Assembly: GCF_900258505.1 (NCBI RefSeq)
Contig: NZ_LT984895.1
Location: forward strand, 158,654 to 222,653
Origin: Brachybacterium timonense
GTDB lineage: Bacteria; Actinomycetota; Actinomycetes; Actinomycetales; Dermabacteraceae
Direction: 5' to 3'
DNA length: 64,000 nt
Part shown: piece after piece, positions 46,089 through 55,099 of the stretch
How the letters are laid out: each line of letters begins with the position of its first letter
How positions within the stretch are numbered: the first letter of the stretch is position 1
Made by a program: the position numbers and the translations under genes
Notes under the pieces: model-generated
What the model was told of the DNA's origin: nothing
What the model saw: only the letters and a program-made list of their open reading frames with translations
Database searches by the model: none

Positions 46089-48635
46089 GTGAGTGATTCC
46101 ACAGGCTCGTCGCGCCCGAACCGATCCTCAGGAGCGGGTGCGCGTCGCGCTGCCGGTGCACGTCGTGCCGCGGGTGTGCGGAGATCGGCCGATTCGGGCC
46201 GTCGGCGCGCCTCCGAGACGAAGCACCGCAGCCGAACCACGAAGAAGGCCGGCGCTGGTGCGACGACGGGCGCGGCAGCAGGCCGCACGGGAGCCGCGCG
46301 CGGCGCGGCTGCGAAGGGCCGCACTCCCGCGAAGGGCCGCAAGCCTGCGCCGACGAACTTCTTGAACTATCCCCGCGCAGGCGCCCGCAACCCGTGGCGC
46401 TGGTGGCCCTCCTGGCGGATGATCATCGCCGCCGCCGCACTGATGGTGATCGCCGGGGTTGGCGCTGCCGTGTGGTTGTACAACACCACCGAGGTGCCGG
46501 AGGAGGCCGCCGTGGCCACCGCCCAGACCTCCCGTGTGTACTTCGCCGACGGCAAGACCGAGATGGGGGCCTTCAGCGAGTTCGACCGCACCATCGTGGA
46601 ATCTGACCAGATCAGCCAGCACGTCAAAGACGCGGTGGTAGCCAGCGAGGACTCGTCGTTCTATGAGAATCGCGGCGTGTCCCCGCGCGGCATCATCCGC
46701 GCGCTGATCAACAACCTCTCCGGCGGCGCGCGTCAGGGCGGATCCACCATCACCCAGCAGTACGTCGAGCGCTACCACACCGGTACCACCACCTCCTACC
46801 TGGGGAAGGTGAAGGAGATGGTGATGGCGCTGAAGATCGACCAGGAGCTGTCCAAGGACGAGATCCTCACCCGCTACCTGAACACCATCTACTTCGGCCG
46901 TGGGGCGTACGGCATCCAGGAGGCCTCCCAGGCGTACTTCGGAAAAGATGCCGCGGACCTCAATGAGTCGGAGGCGGCGCTGCTGGTGGCGGTGATCCCC
47001 GGACCGTCGGCCTATGACCCGGCGAAGAACCCGGAGAAAGCCGCGACGCTGTGGAGCCGCGTGATCGAGCGACAGGTCAATGAGACGCAGACGCTGACCG
47101 CGCAGGAGGCCGACGCGCTCGACTTCCCGGAGACCATTGAGCCGAAGAAGACCAATCTGTACGGCGGCACGAACGGGTACCTGCTCAAGGCCGTTCACGA
47201 CGAGCTGTTGAAGAACGGTCTGACCGAAGACCAGATCAACACCGGCGGCTACACGATCGTCTCCACGATCGATCCGGCGATCCAGAACAACACGGTCGAG
47301 ACGATCAATGCGCTGGGCAAGCGACCTGAACGCAACCGTGTCGGCACGGTGACGCTGGACCCGGCCACGGGTGCGATCCGCGCCATGTATGGGGGCCCTG
47401 ATTACGTCAGCCAGTCCTACAACGACGCCACCGAGTCGCGGATGCAGGCCGGGTCGATCTTCAAGACGTTCACGCTGATCGCTCTGCTGGAGGACGGCTA
47501 TCCGCTGAGCTCGCGATGGGACGGGAATTCTCCCGCGTCGTTCCGCGGCGGGTGGACGGTGAAGAACTTCAACGACACCTCGTACGGTCGTGTCTCGCTC
47601 GAGAAGGCCACCGCGAGTTCCATCAACACCGCTTATGCCGAGGCGAACCTTGAGATCGGTCCATCGCGAACCCGTGAGACCGCGGTCAAGCTGGGCCTGC
47701 CGGAGAAAACTCCGGGCCTGGATGATGAGGCTCCCAATGTGCTCGGCACGGCGTCGCCGACGGTGCTGGAGATGGCCGAGGTGTATCAGTCGATCGCGAC
47801 CAAGGGCGTTCACCGCCCCGCGTACATCGTGCAGAAGGTGACGCAGGGCAAGGACACCGTTGCCTACGAGCACAAGAACGCGGAGAAGCGCGTCCTCGAT
47901 GAGGAAGTCGCGATCAACGCCACCGTGGCACTGCAGGGGCCGCCGTCAACCGGCTCCGCCCGCGACCTGAAGAAGATCATGGATGGGCGGCCTGTGGCCG
48001 GGAAGACCGGTACATCGGAGTCGTTCCGCTCCGCATGGTTCGTGGGGTTCACGCCGCAGCTTGTCACGGCCGTGGGAATGTTCCAGCCGACGGCCGACGG
48101 GAAGGGCGAGGAGCCGCTGACGCCGTTCGGCGGAGAGGACTACATCACCGGCAGTACCTTCCCCACCGAGATCTGGGGCAACATCATGGCTCGTTCCCTG
48201 GAGGGGCAGGAGGAGCTGGACTTCCCCGAGAAGGTGCGACTGGACAACCAGCGTCGGGTCAGCACGCCGAAGTCGAGCGAGGATTCGCAGAAGCGCCCGT
48301 CGCGGCCGACGACTGAACCGCCGGCCGACACGGATGCACCAACCGAGGAACCGTCTGAGGACACCCCCAGTGAGCAGGCACCTCCTTCTGAGGAGGCGAC
48401 GCCCAGTGAATCAGCTCCGAGCAAGGCTCCGTCGCAGACCCCGAAGGAGCCGACGCAGAAGCCGAGCAAGAAGCCGAGCAAGAAACCGGAACAGGGCGAC
48501 GGCGACAGCGCGGGCGGCCAGAACGGCGGACCCGGAGGGGAGAAGAAGAAACCCACCCAGCCGCCGACCGAGGCGCCGCAGGGCGGCGGTACCGGCAGGA
48601 AGGGCTCTGACGCCGCGCCGAGGACGAACGGATAG
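46089..48635 (+). CDS. Class A penicillin-binding protein (transglycosylase/transpeptidase)
   Basis: An 848-aa bifunctional peptidoglycan synthase. GTG at 46089 follows CAGGAGCAG. The cytoplasmic N-terminus (about 110 residues) is extremely Arg/Ala/Gly-rich. One membrane helix spans 111-130. The GT51 domain has the catalytic Glu187 in VASEDSSFYENRGVSP and GGARQGGSTITQQYVE. The transpeptidase has the nucleophile Ser456 in AGSIFKTFT, SxN in ATASSINTAYAEA and KTG at 639-641 (GKTGTSESF). A long Pro/Ser/Glu/Lys-rich tail (about 740-848) extends outside the cell. Confidence 0.95.
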   Translation: MSDSTGSSRPNRSSGAGARRAAGARRAAGVRRSADSGRRRASETKHRSRTTKKAGAGATTGAAAGRTGAARGAAAKGRTPAKGRKPAPTNFLNYPRAGARNPWRWWPSWRMIIAAAALMVIAGVGAAVWLYNTTEVPEEAAVATAQTSRVYFADGKTEMGAFSEFDRTIVESDQISQHVKDAVVASEDSSFYENRGVSPRGIIRALINNLSGGARQGGSTITQQYVERYHTGTTTSYLGKVKEMVMALKIDQELSKDEILTRYLNTIYFGRGAYGIQEASQAYFGKDAADLNESEAALLVAVIPGPSAYDPAKNPEKAATLWSRVIERQVNETQTLTAQEADALDFPETIEPKKTNLYGGTNGYLLKAVHDELLKNGLTEDQINTGGYTIVSTIDPAIQNNTVETINALGKRPERNRVGTVTLDPATGAIRAMYGGPDYVSQSYNDATESRMQAGSIFKTFTLIALLEDGYPLSSRWDGNSPASFRGGWTVKNFNDTSYGRVSLEKATASSINTAYAEANLEIGPSRTRETAVKLGLPEKTPGLDDEAPNVLGTASPTVLEMAEVYQSIATKGVHRPAYIVQKVTQGKDTVAYEHKNAEKRVLDEEVAINATVALQGPPSTGSARDLKKIMDGRPVAGKTGTSESFRSAWFVGFTPQLVTAVGMFQPTADGKGEEPLTPFGGEDYITGSTFPTEIWGNIMARSLEGQEELDFPEKVRLDNQRRVSTPKSSEDSQKRPSRPTTEPPADTDAPTEEPSEDTPSEQAPPSEEATPSESAPSKAPSQTPKEPTQKPSKKPSKKPEQGDGDSAGGQNGGPGGEKKKPTQPPTEAPQGGGTGRKGSDAAPRTNG

Positions 48636-48805
48636 CCCCCGTGTGATCCGGGGCGCATGCGCTGCGGTGCTCTGGTCCACGCCGGTGCTGGCGAGTACGC
48701 TGAGTCGGTCCGTGCCTGCGCCACCGGCGCCGGGATGGATGGCATGAACCCTCCTGCCGCGGAAGGACCGCGGCCGTGAAGACCACAGGAGGTGGGTACC
48801 AGAAC

Positions 48806-49096
48806 ATGCGCACGTACGAGATGGTCGTCATCCTCGATCCGTCCGTGGACGAGCGGACTGTGAGCAGCACTTTCGAGAAGCTGATCCAGGTTGTCCCCAA
48901 GGAGGGCGGCAACGTCGACAACGTGGACGTCTGGGGCAAGCGGAAGTTCGCCTACGAGATCGACAAGAAGTCCGAGGGCATCTACATCGTCCTCACCTTC
49001 ACCGCGAAGCCGGAGACCGCTCAGGAGCTGGATCGCCAGCTGGGCCTGAACGAGTCCGTGATGCGCACCAAGCTGATGCGCATCGACGAGAAGTGA
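48806..49096 (+). CDS. rpsF: 30S ribosomal protein S6
   Basis: A 96-aa S6 starting [19 protein letters not shown]. The ATG at 48806 is preferred to the upstream one because it matches the family start and has AGGAGGTGG upstream. [21 protein letters not shown] is diagnostic. It heads the conserved rpsF-ssb-rpsR-rplI cluster; S6 binds S18 and 16S rRNA in the platform. Confidence 0.98.
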   Translation: MRTYEMVVILDPSVDERTVSSTFEKLIQVVPKEGGNVDNVDVWGKRKFAYEIDKKSEGIYIVLTFTAKPETAQELDRQLGLNESVMRTKLMRIDEK

Positions 49097-49217
49097 TCCG
49101 GAACGGCATCTGAGCGATCGATCGTCAGCAATGGAACCGTTCGTCGGTGTCCACTGACATGATCAGACGCGAACGTCCGACGGGCCGCCCGTCGGGCCCC
49201 TGAGCTAAGGAGCACTC

Positions 49218-49766
49218 ATGGCGAACGACACCGTCATCACCGTGGTCGGGAACCTCACCGCCGATCCCGAGCTGCGTTTCACGCAGTCCGGCGTGGCAGT
49301 GGCGTCCTTCACCATCGCCTCAACTCCCCGCACCTTCGACCGCCAGTCCGGCGAGTGGAAGGACGGAGAAGCCCTCTTCCTGCGCTGCTCAATCTGGCGC
49401 GACGCTGCGGAGAACGTGGCCGAGTCGCTGGAGAAGGGCACCCGCGTGGTGGCCCAGGGCCGCCTCAAGCAGCGGTCCTTCCAGGACCGTGAGGGCCAGA
49501 ACCGCACCGTGATCGAGATGGACGTTGACGAGATCGGTCCCTCGCTGCGGTACGCCACGGCCAAGCCCACCAAGGTCCAGCGTGGCGGCGGAGGCGGCTT
49601 CGGCGGTCAGCGCGGCGGCCAGAACCAGGGTGGCTTCGGCAACCAGGGTGGCCAGGGCGGTTACGGCGGTGGCCAGGGCGGCTACGGTGCGGCTCCGCAG
49701 GGAGCGAGCGCCGACCCGTGGGCCGGCGGCGGCCAGCAGAACGCCTACGACGATCCGCCGTTCTGA
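49218..49766 (+). CDS. ssb: Single-stranded DNA-binding protein
   Basis: A 182-aa SSB. The OB-fold runs from [21 protein letters not shown] through [19 protein letters not shown] to about residue 115. A long Gly/Gln/Asn-rich linker ([16 protein letters not shown] and repeats) follows. The acidic tip ends YDDPPF, which recruits partner proteins. It lies between rpsF and rpsR. A TAAGGAG site precedes the ATG. Confidence 0.97.
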   Translation: MANDTVITVVGNLTADPELRFTQSGVAVASFTIASTPRTFDRQSGEWKDGEALFLRCSIWRDAAENVAESLEKGTRVVAQGRLKQRSFQDREGQNRTVIEMDVDEIGPSLRYATAKPTKVQRGGGGGFGGQRGGQNQGGFGNQGGQGGYGGGQGGYGAAPQGASADPWAGGGQQNAYDDPPF

Positions 49767-49903
49767 TCGACGGATCACCGGTATGACCGCCTGGGCTGCA
49801 GAGCCCGTCGGCCATGCTTGCGGCACCCCGTGCCGCACACCATGCAGAACCACCCCCATCCCGGGTGCATGCCCGGGCTCCCGTAGAAAGAAGGAGCACC
49901 ACG

Positions 49904-50140
49904 ATGGCCAAGCCTGTTCTTCGCAAGCCGAAGAAGAAGCAGAACCCGCTGAAGGCCGCGGGACTGGAGACGGTCGACTACAAGGACGCCGCTCTCCTGC
50001 GCAAGTTCATCTCTGACCGCGGCAAGATCCGTGCGCGTCGCGTCACCGGCGTGAGCGTCCAGGAGCAGCGGAAGATCGCGAAGGCCGTGAAGAACGCCCG
50101 TGAGATCGCCCTGCTGCCGTACTCGACCTCCGGTCGCTGA
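49904..50140 (+). CDS. rpsR: 30S ribosomal protein S18
   Basis: A 78-aa basic protein, [20 protein letters not shown] through LPYSTSGR, with the S18 core [19 protein letters not shown]. The ATG at 49904 follows AAAGAAGGAG, excluding the longer open frame. There is no Cys-rich zinc-binding N-terminus, so this is the zinc-independent (C-minus) form. Confidence 0.97.
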   Translation: MAKPVLRKPKKKQNPLKAAGLETVDYKDAALLRKFISDRGKIRARRVTGVSVQEQRKIAKAVKNAREIALLPYSTSGR

Positions 50141-50163
50141 GCGAGGAAGGGACAGAGTTCATC

Positions 50164-50634
50164 ATGACCACGAAGCTCATCCTCACGCATGAGGTCTCCC
50201 GTCTGGGTGCCGCCGGCGACGTCGTCGACGTCAAGGACGGCTACGCTCGTAACTACCTGCTGCCGCGCGGTCTGGCGACCCCGTGGACCAGCGGTGCACA
50301 GCGTCAGATTGACCAGATCCGCGCCGCCCGCGGTAAGCGTGCGATCGCGAACCTCGAGGACGCGCAGGCCCTGAAGGCCGCGCTCGAGGCGAAGCCGATC
50401 GTTGTGTCGGAGCGCGCCGGTGAGAACGGCCGTCTGTTCGGCGCCGTGACCTCCAAGGAGGTCGCCGATGCCGTGGCAGAGCAGTTCGACAAGCAGATCG
50501 ACCGCCGCTCCGTCGAGTTCCCCACCGCCATCAAGGCGCTCGGTGAGCACAAGGCGACCGTGCGCCTGCACGAGGACGTCTTCGCGACCCTGCTGATCCA
50601 GGTTGTCGCCGCGAAGGGTTCGGCCAGGGCCTGA
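50164..50634 (+). CDS. rplI: 50S ribosomal protein L9
   Basis: A 156-aa L9. The N-terminal rRNA-binding domain (LTHEVSRLGAAGDVVDVKDG, YARNYLLPRGLA), a long connecting helix and the C-terminal domain (GRLFGAVTSKEVADAVAEQF) are complete. It ends the rpsF-ssb-rpsR-rplI cluster and is followed by a strong terminator. Confidence 0.98.
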   Translation: MTTKLILTHEVSRLGAAGDVVDVKDGYARNYLLPRGLATPWTSGAQRQIDQIRAARGKRAIANLEDAQALKAALEAKPIVVSERAGENGRLFGAVTSKEVADAVAEQFDKQIDRRSVEFPTAIKALGEHKATVRLHEDVFATLLIQVVAAKGSARA

Positions 50635-50652
50635 CGCTCTTCACCACAGCAC

Positions 50653-50688
50653 GAAGCCCCCGTCCCGGTCCACCGGGACGGGGGCTTC
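50653..50688. terminator. Rho-independent-like terminator after rplI
   Basis: A 15-bp stem (GAAGCCCCCGTCCCG with its complement) and a 6-nt loop, 18 nt after the rplI stop. No T-tract follows. Confidence 0.88.
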
Positions 50689-50704
50689 CGTGTTGCGGGA
50701 AACC

Positions 50705-50716
50705 TATAATGAGTCC
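50705..50716 (+). promoter_or_regulatory. Promoter of a leaderless transcript
   Basis: A perfect -10 TATAAT (50705-50710) is followed by only 6 nt before the ATG at 50717, so transcription should start at or next to the start codon. No Shine-Dalgarno sequence is present. The -35 would fall inside the terminator hairpin just upstream. Confidence 0.65.
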
Positions 50717-51007
50717 ATGTTCCCGTGGAATCGGACGTCCCAGGAAATCCAGGCTCTACGCACACAGGTGCGCGCCCTGCGGGCAGTCGCAGAGGAGCTC
50801 GCTGCCCGCGCAGGGGTCAGTCAGTCTGAGCTGGAGCGCATGCTGGCAACCGCAACCCCCGGCATCACCGACGAGGTCGAGGACCATCTGCGGGCAGGCC
50901 GGAGGATCAGTGCCATCAAGGCGTACCGGGAAAGCACCGGTGCTGGTCTCAAGGAGGCCAAGGACGCCGTCGAGGACTACGAGCGGCAGCAGCTCGGCCG
51001 GAGTTGA
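50717..51007 (+). CDS. Ribosomal protein L7/L12 C-terminal-like protein
   Basis: A 96-aa protein. Residues 5-45 form a helical, coiled-coil-like region (IQALRTQVRALRAVAEELAAR). The C-terminus resembles the L7/L12 C-terminal domain helix (RISAIKAYRESTGAGLKEAKD, then AVEDYERQQ). Such stand-alone domains occur widely in actinobacteria without a defined role; it could contact translation factors or be regulatory. It appears to be expressed from a leaderless promoter. Confidence 0.8.
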   Translation: MFPWNRTSQEIQALRTQVRALRAVAEELAARAGVSQSELERMLATATPGITDEVEDHLRAGRRISAIKAYRESTGAGLKEAKDAVEDYERQQLGRS

Positions 51008-51181
51008 CAGGCCCGTCGCGTATCCACCCCTTGATCTGACTGCACGCTCCTGACCAGGAGCAACCCAGGTGATGGGGACTGGTCCCCATCCGCAGGCATT
51101 GCCAGACTGGTGCCCAGAACTGCTAGCGTCACCGGCACATGCCATCGAGGAGCCGCGGGACGGCTCGAGAGGGGGACCGCC

Positions 51182-52093
51182 GTGGGAACCGCACGCATGC
51201 ACGGCGCACAGCGCCGACGGAGTCTGTTCGTGGCCGCGGCCGCGCTCAGCGTGACGCTCGCCGGATGCGGTGCGCTCGGTGGAGCCGACGACCGGGCTGC
51301 CGACGAACCGGCGCAGGAGCAGCCGGCTGTTGCGGAGCCGGACACGTCGGATGGCGGCGCCGATCAGGCGGATCAGGATGATTCGGGCACTAACGATCCG
51401 GGCGGCTCGGACCAAGGCGGTACGAGTGGCTCCGGTGATGAAGACTCCACCGATGAGGGCGAGGACCAGGCAGGATCCGGTGGCAGCGATCTCGAACCGC
51501 TGAGCTACGACGGTTATGGCCCGGGAACGGTGGCTCTGGTGGAGTTCGCCTCGGGCGAGGGGGAGACGGTCACGGGTGACCAGCTCACGGAGCTGCTCGC
51601 TGCCGAGATCACGGATGGTGACATCAACTGCACGGACGATCTCGAGATCGGATCCGAGAAGACCGTCACGTGTTCCACGTCCACTGAGGAGACCGAGTTC
51701 TCCGTTGTCGCGGTGAATGTTGACGAGGCCTCGTCGTCCCTCCTCGCGTCCACGGGTCCGCTTCCGCAGACCATGCTGCAGGAGGCCCATTCCGAGCAGG
51801 CTCGTACGTTCGTTGTACCCGATTCGGGGGATGCCGAGAAGGGCGCGCGCGACGCTGACATGGTGGAGCGGGTCAACCAGAGCTTCCCGAATGCAGGTGG
51901 CGCGCCCGAGTACGAGGTGCTTGAGTGCCGTGGCGGCATCGGTCCTTTGCCCGCAGGTGACGAGTACGAGTACACCGCGGCGAGCTGTTCCGGCACCATC
52001 CAGGGCACGAACTCGGCGGTGTTCCGCGTGGCGAGCGCAACCGATATGGATGAGACTCCGGTGCTGGTGGTCACAGCCGCTTTCCGCGGTTGA
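51182..52093 (+). CDS. Lipoprotein with a DUF4333-like domain
   Basis: A 303-aa lipoprotein. GTG at 51182 has GAGAGGGGG upstream; ATG at 51197 is also possible. The signal peptide ends at the lipobox SVTLAGCGAL. An acidic, Asp/Gly/Ser-rich linker follows (about 80 residues), then a domain resembling DUF4333 (DQLTELLAAEITDGDINCTD, EKTVTCSTSTEETEF), with two Cys likely disulfide-bonded. A C-terminal part has two further Cys (YEVLECRGGIG, YTAASCSGTIQG). It stands alone between the L7/L12-like gene and tRNA-Leu. Its function is unknown. Confidence 0.8.
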   Translation: MGTARMHGAQRRRSLFVAAAALSVTLAGCGALGGADDRAADEPAQEQPAVAEPDTSDGGADQADQDDSGTNDPGGSDQGGTSGSGDEDSTDEGEDQAGSGGSDLEPLSYDGYGPGTVALVEFASGEGETVTGDQLTELLAAEITDGDINCTDDLEIGSEKTVTCSTSTEETEFSVVAVNVDEASSSLLASTGPLPQTMLQEAHSEQARTFVVPDSGDAEKGARDADMVERVNQSFPNAGGAPEYEVLECRGGIGPLPAGDEYEYTAASCSGTIQGTNSAVFRVASATDMDETPVLVVTAAFRG

Positions 52094-52095
52094 TA

Positions 52096-52122
52096 GGCCC
52101 ATCATCCCGGGGGTGATGGGCC
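52096..52122. terminator. Terminator after the lipoprotein gene
   Basis: Hairpin GGCCCATCA...TGATGGGCC, a 9-bp perfect stem, immediately after the lipoprotein stop. Confidence 0.75.
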
Positions 52123-52341
52123 GCTGCGGCGACTGGCATATGCCGGGGGAACTCTCCATCCATCACCCCCGGGGGTGAGAGTTGCTCGCCCCCGGTGGGG
52201 ATCTCTGATGCAGGATCCGTGAGTATCTCGCCGACCCCTCTGTGCGCAAGGTCGCACTGTTCTGAGTTGGGCAGGCGGTGCGAGGCGCGGTAGGCTTGCG
52301 GAGCCTTCGATCTCGGTGATCAATCCCGGTGTCGAAAGCAT

Positions 52342-52425
52342 GCGCGAGTGGCGGAATAGGCAGACGCGCACGGTTCAGGTCCGTGTGCCCGTGAGGGCGT
52401 GGGGGTTCAACTCCCCCCTCGCGCA
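52342..52425 (+). tRNA. tRNA-Leu (anticodon CAG)
   Basis: An 84-nt class II tRNA: acceptor GCGCGAG / CTCGCGC, D-arm TGGCGGAATAGGCAGACGC, anticodon loop TTCAGGT, long variable arm (GTGCCCGTGAGGGCGTGG), T-loop GGTTCAACTCC and discriminator A. CCA is not encoded. Confidence 0.96.
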
Positions 52426-52433
52426 CCCGAGGA

Positions 52434-52478
52434 TTCAGCCCCTCACCTACGGTGATACCGGTCAGGTGAGGGGCTGAA
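52434..52478. terminator. Terminator after tRNA-Leu
   Basis: A 15-bp stem (TTCAGCCCCTCACCT with its complement) and a 15-nt loop, 8 nt after the tRNA. Confidence 0.8.
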
Positions 52479-52622
52479 CCATGTCAGGGGTCGCGACGGC
52501 AGGGAATCGTTGCCGGGCGTAGCGAGGCGTTCAGGGCAGGCACTCGCGGCGGCCCGCCATGATTCACACGCGGGCCCCGCCCTGTGTCCTTGTAGCTATG
52601 CGACTGATCCGTCGGCCTTTAC

Positions 52623-53171
52623 TCAGAGGAACTCGTACGGGTCGAAGGCGTCGATGTCGATGATTCGCACGCGCGGCAGCGCCTTCATGAACGCACCGGC
52701 ATCGTGCTCGAGGTCGAACATCTCAATGCCGGGCACCGCCCGCAGCTCGGTGGCGAAGAACTCCTGGAACCCCACCAGCGCGACGCGACGCGTCGGATCT
52801 TCCGCCAGGGCCCGCATCTGCGGCGCGAAGTCCGCGTCGTGGCTGACGAGCATGACGTCGTCAGCGCGTTCGATCAGAGCTTCGGCGGTGCGCTGGATCG
52901 CGATGTCGACCACCTTGCCGCTTCCGCGCAGCGGGATCGGCCGATAGTCCATCGCCAGCAACGCCTGCACGAACCCCACCGGCAAGGAGTCCTCGACGGC
53001 CAGGAAGAACAGGCCCTTCGTCGGCTGCTGCCAGCGGCTCTGCGCCATCTCCAGCAGCTTGGGCCACCGTGGCCGCTCCTCCGGATGGGGCTTACGACCC
53101 AGCACTGACCCGCCCAGGGTGGCGTCGATGTTCTCCCCGTCGACCAGCAGGTACGTGGTGCGTTCACTCAT
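52623..53171 (-). CDS. NYN/LabA-like PIN-fold protein (putative RNase)
   Basis: A 182-aa NYN-domain protein of the PIN/FLAP nuclease fold. Candidate metal-binding acids are in YLLVDGENIDATLG (N-terminus), KVVDIAIQRTAEAL and VMLVSHDADFAPQM. Such proteins are thought to process RNA, but the substrate is unknown. It is divergent from the alpha/beta hydrolase gene, with only 33 bp between starts, so their promoters must overlap the coding ends. Confidence 0.88.
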   Translation of the reverse strand: MSERTTYLLVDGENIDATLGGSVLGRKPHPEERPRWPKLLEMAQSRWQQPTKGLFFLAVEDSLPVGFVQALLAMDYRPIPLRGSGKVVDIAIQRTAEALIERADDVMLVSHDADFAPQMRALAEDPTRRVALVGFQEFFATELRAVPGIEMFDLEHDAGAFMKALPRVRIIDIDAFDPYEFL

Positions 53172-53204
53172 GCCATGACCCTACTGCGGTCCTACGATGG
53201 CGAC

Positions 53205-54143
53205 ATGTTCCCGCGCCGATCCGCCGTGCCCCGATCTGCCCGTGATGCTGCAAGGACCCGATGCCCATCTGCCCGAGCCGCCGTGGGCGTGGCAGGAGCT
53301 GGAGCGGTTGCGGGTGCAGCAGCGCTGACGATCGCCCATGTCGCGGCGCGAGCCATCAGCGGTCCGTTCCACCCCGCTCTTGCGTTCGACTTCACGCCCT
53401 TCGAGGTGCGGGTCCCTCAGCATGAGCTGGCTCTCACAGCGGCCGACGGGTCTCGTCTTGCCGCCTGGTGGATGCCGTCGCCTGGAGCGACACGCACTGT
53501 GATCCTGTGCCATGGGCACCGTGGGTCACGTGCCCAGTTGCTCGGCATCGGTCCCGGACTCATGCGTCACGGGATGAACGCGCTGCTGCTGGGCTTTCGC
53601 GGGTCGGCCGGCTGTGGCGATGGTCCGCAGTCGCTGGCGTGGTACGAGCAGCAGGACCTGCGCGCCGCGATCGACTATGTGCATCGCGAACGCCCCGATG
53701 ATGAGATCAGCGTGGTCGGCTACTCCATGGGTGCGGCGGTTGCCCTGATGGTCGCCGCAACCGACGAGCGCGTTGCCACGGTGGTGGCGGACTCGTCCTT
53801 CGCGGACATGCGTGGAGTGATCACCGCGGCTGCTGCCTCGCATGCACGAGGTCTTCCGGTGGGTCCATTGGTTTCGCTCACCGATGCGGTGACGCAGCGG
53901 CGCTACGGTTACGCCTTCGACCAGGTGCGGCCGGTGGACGTCGTGGACCGAATACCACCGCGGCCGTTGCTGCTGATCCACGGCGATCGGGACAGCGTGG
54001 TTCCCGTCAGCCACCTGCACGATCTCGCTGCAGCCGCCCCGCAGGCCGAGGTGTGGGAGCTCCCGGGCGTGGACCACTGCGGCGCCTATTTCACCGATCG
54101 CGAGGGGTACATCGCGCGCGTCGCCGATTTCCTGCAGTGCTGA
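53205..54143 (+). CDS. Alpha/beta hydrolase, membrane-anchored
   Basis: A 312-aa hydrolase from the ATG at 53205 (MFPRRSAVPRSARD); 53175 is an alternative. A hydrophobic N-terminal helix (AAVGVAGAGAVAGAAALTIAH) probably anchors it or is a signal. The catalytic triad is Ser in the nucleophile elbow VVGYSMGAAVAL, Asp in LLIHGDRDSVVP and His in LPGVDHCGAY. TVILCHGHRGSRAQL carries the oxyanion-hole HGH. It resembles YqkD/BAAT-like hydrolases of unknown substrate. Confidence 0.87.
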   Translation: MFPRRSAVPRSARDAARTRCPSARAAVGVAGAGAVAGAAALTIAHVAARAISGPFHPALAFDFTPFEVRVPQHELALTAADGSRLAAWWMPSPGATRTVILCHGHRGSRAQLLGIGPGLMRHGMNALLLGFRGSAGCGDGPQSLAWYEQQDLRAAIDYVHRERPDDEISVVGYSMGAAVALMVAATDERVATVVADSSFADMRGVITAAAASHARGLPVGPLVSLTDAVTQRRYGYAFDQVRPVDVVDRIPPRPLLLIHGDRDSVVPVSHLHDLAAAAPQAEVWELPGVDHCGAYFTDREGYIARVADFLQC

Positions 54144-54153
54144 CGTACAGGCG

Positions 54154-54190
54154 CGCCCCGCCCGGTCCTGTGAGGGAGCCGAACGGGGCG
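54154..54190. terminator. Possible bidirectional terminator
   Basis: CGCCCCG (54154-54160) can pair with CGGGGCG (54184-54190) between the convergent hydrolase and permease genes. The loop is long, so this is weak. Confidence 0.35.
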
Positions 54191-54211
54191 AGCGTGCCGG
54201 GCATGGAGTGC

Positions 54212-55099
54212 TTACTTCAGCGCACCATCTGTGATGCCCGCGATGAACTGCTTCGCGCCGAGGGCGAAGACGATCAGCAGAGGCACCACCGCGATCAGCG
54301 CGCTCATCATGAGCATGCCGTAGTCCTGGCCGTGCGCCGTCTGCAGCTGCGACAGCACCACCTGCAGCGTGAGCCGGTCGGGGTTATTCAGCACGATCAA
54401 CGGCCACATGAAGTCATTCCACGCGCCGATGAACGAGAAGATCCCCAGGAAGGCCAGAGCCGGTCGGGCCGACGGCAGTGCCACGTGCCAGTACTGGCGG
54501 AAGAAACCGCAGCCGTCGAGGGTTGCGGCCTCCAGCAGCTCAGTCTGTACCGAGTTCTGGAAGTACTGACGCAGCCAGAAGATGCCGAAGGCACCGGCCA
54601 ACGACGGCACGATCACGGCCTGCAGCTCACCCACCCAGCCCAGTTTCGTCATCAGCAGGAACTGCGGGATGGTGGCCAGCTGGGCGGGCAGCATGAACGT
54701 GGCCATCACGATGGTGAACAGCACGTTCTTGCCAGGGAAGTCGAACTTCGCGAAGGCGAATGCTGCCAGCGAGTCGATCAGCAGCACCAGGACCATCACG
54801 GACGTGGCCACGAAGAACGTGTTCCCCATCGCGGCGAACACGTTGACCGTGTCCATGACGGTCCGGAAGTTCTCCATGAACCGGTCGCCGGGAAGCAGCG
54901 GTGGCGGGAACTCGTAGATCGCTGCTGAGCGGTGGGTCGACAGGATGAACATCCAGTAGAACGGGAACGCGGAGATAAGCGCCCCGATGATCAGCAGCAG
55001 ATGACGGATAACCCGGGGGATGCGGTGCCGCAGGGGCGTGCGATGACGTTCGCCCTGCAGGACAACGCTCTTTCGTGAGGTGGCGTGGGTGGTGGTCAT
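54212..55099 (-). CDS. Carbohydrate ABC transporter permease (MalG type)
   Basis: A 295-aa CUT1-family permease with six membrane helices. The EAA loop reads LLEAATLDGCGFFRQYWHVALP. The N-terminus (HLLLIIGALISAFPFYWMFIL) and NTFFVATSVMVLVLLIDSLAAF are typical of MalG/LacG proteins. It overlaps the MalF-type permease gene by 4 nt and is last in the kinase-receptor-permease transcript. No ATPase gene accompanies it; a shared MsiK-like ATPase is the usual solution in actinobacteria. Confidence 0.94.
   Translation of the reverse strand: MTTTHATSRKSVVLQGERHRTPLRHRIPRVIRHLLLIIGALISAFPFYWMFILSTHRSAAIYEFPPPLLPGDRFMENFRTVMDTVNVFAAMGNTFFVATSVMVLVLLIDSLAAFAFAKFDFPGKNVLFTIVMATFMLPAQLATIPQFLLMTKLGWVGELQAVIVPSLAGAFGIFWLRQYFQNSVQTELLEAATLDGCGFFRQYWHVALPSARPALAFLGIFSFIGAWNDFMWPLIVLNNPDRLTLQVVLSQLQTAHGQDYGMLMMSALIAVVPLLIVFALGAKQFIAGITDGALK

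Noticed and set aside
46128-47873. 581-aa minus-strand frame over the penicillin-binding protein
   Set aside because: Antisense shadow of the PBP gene, which has complete catalytic motifs.
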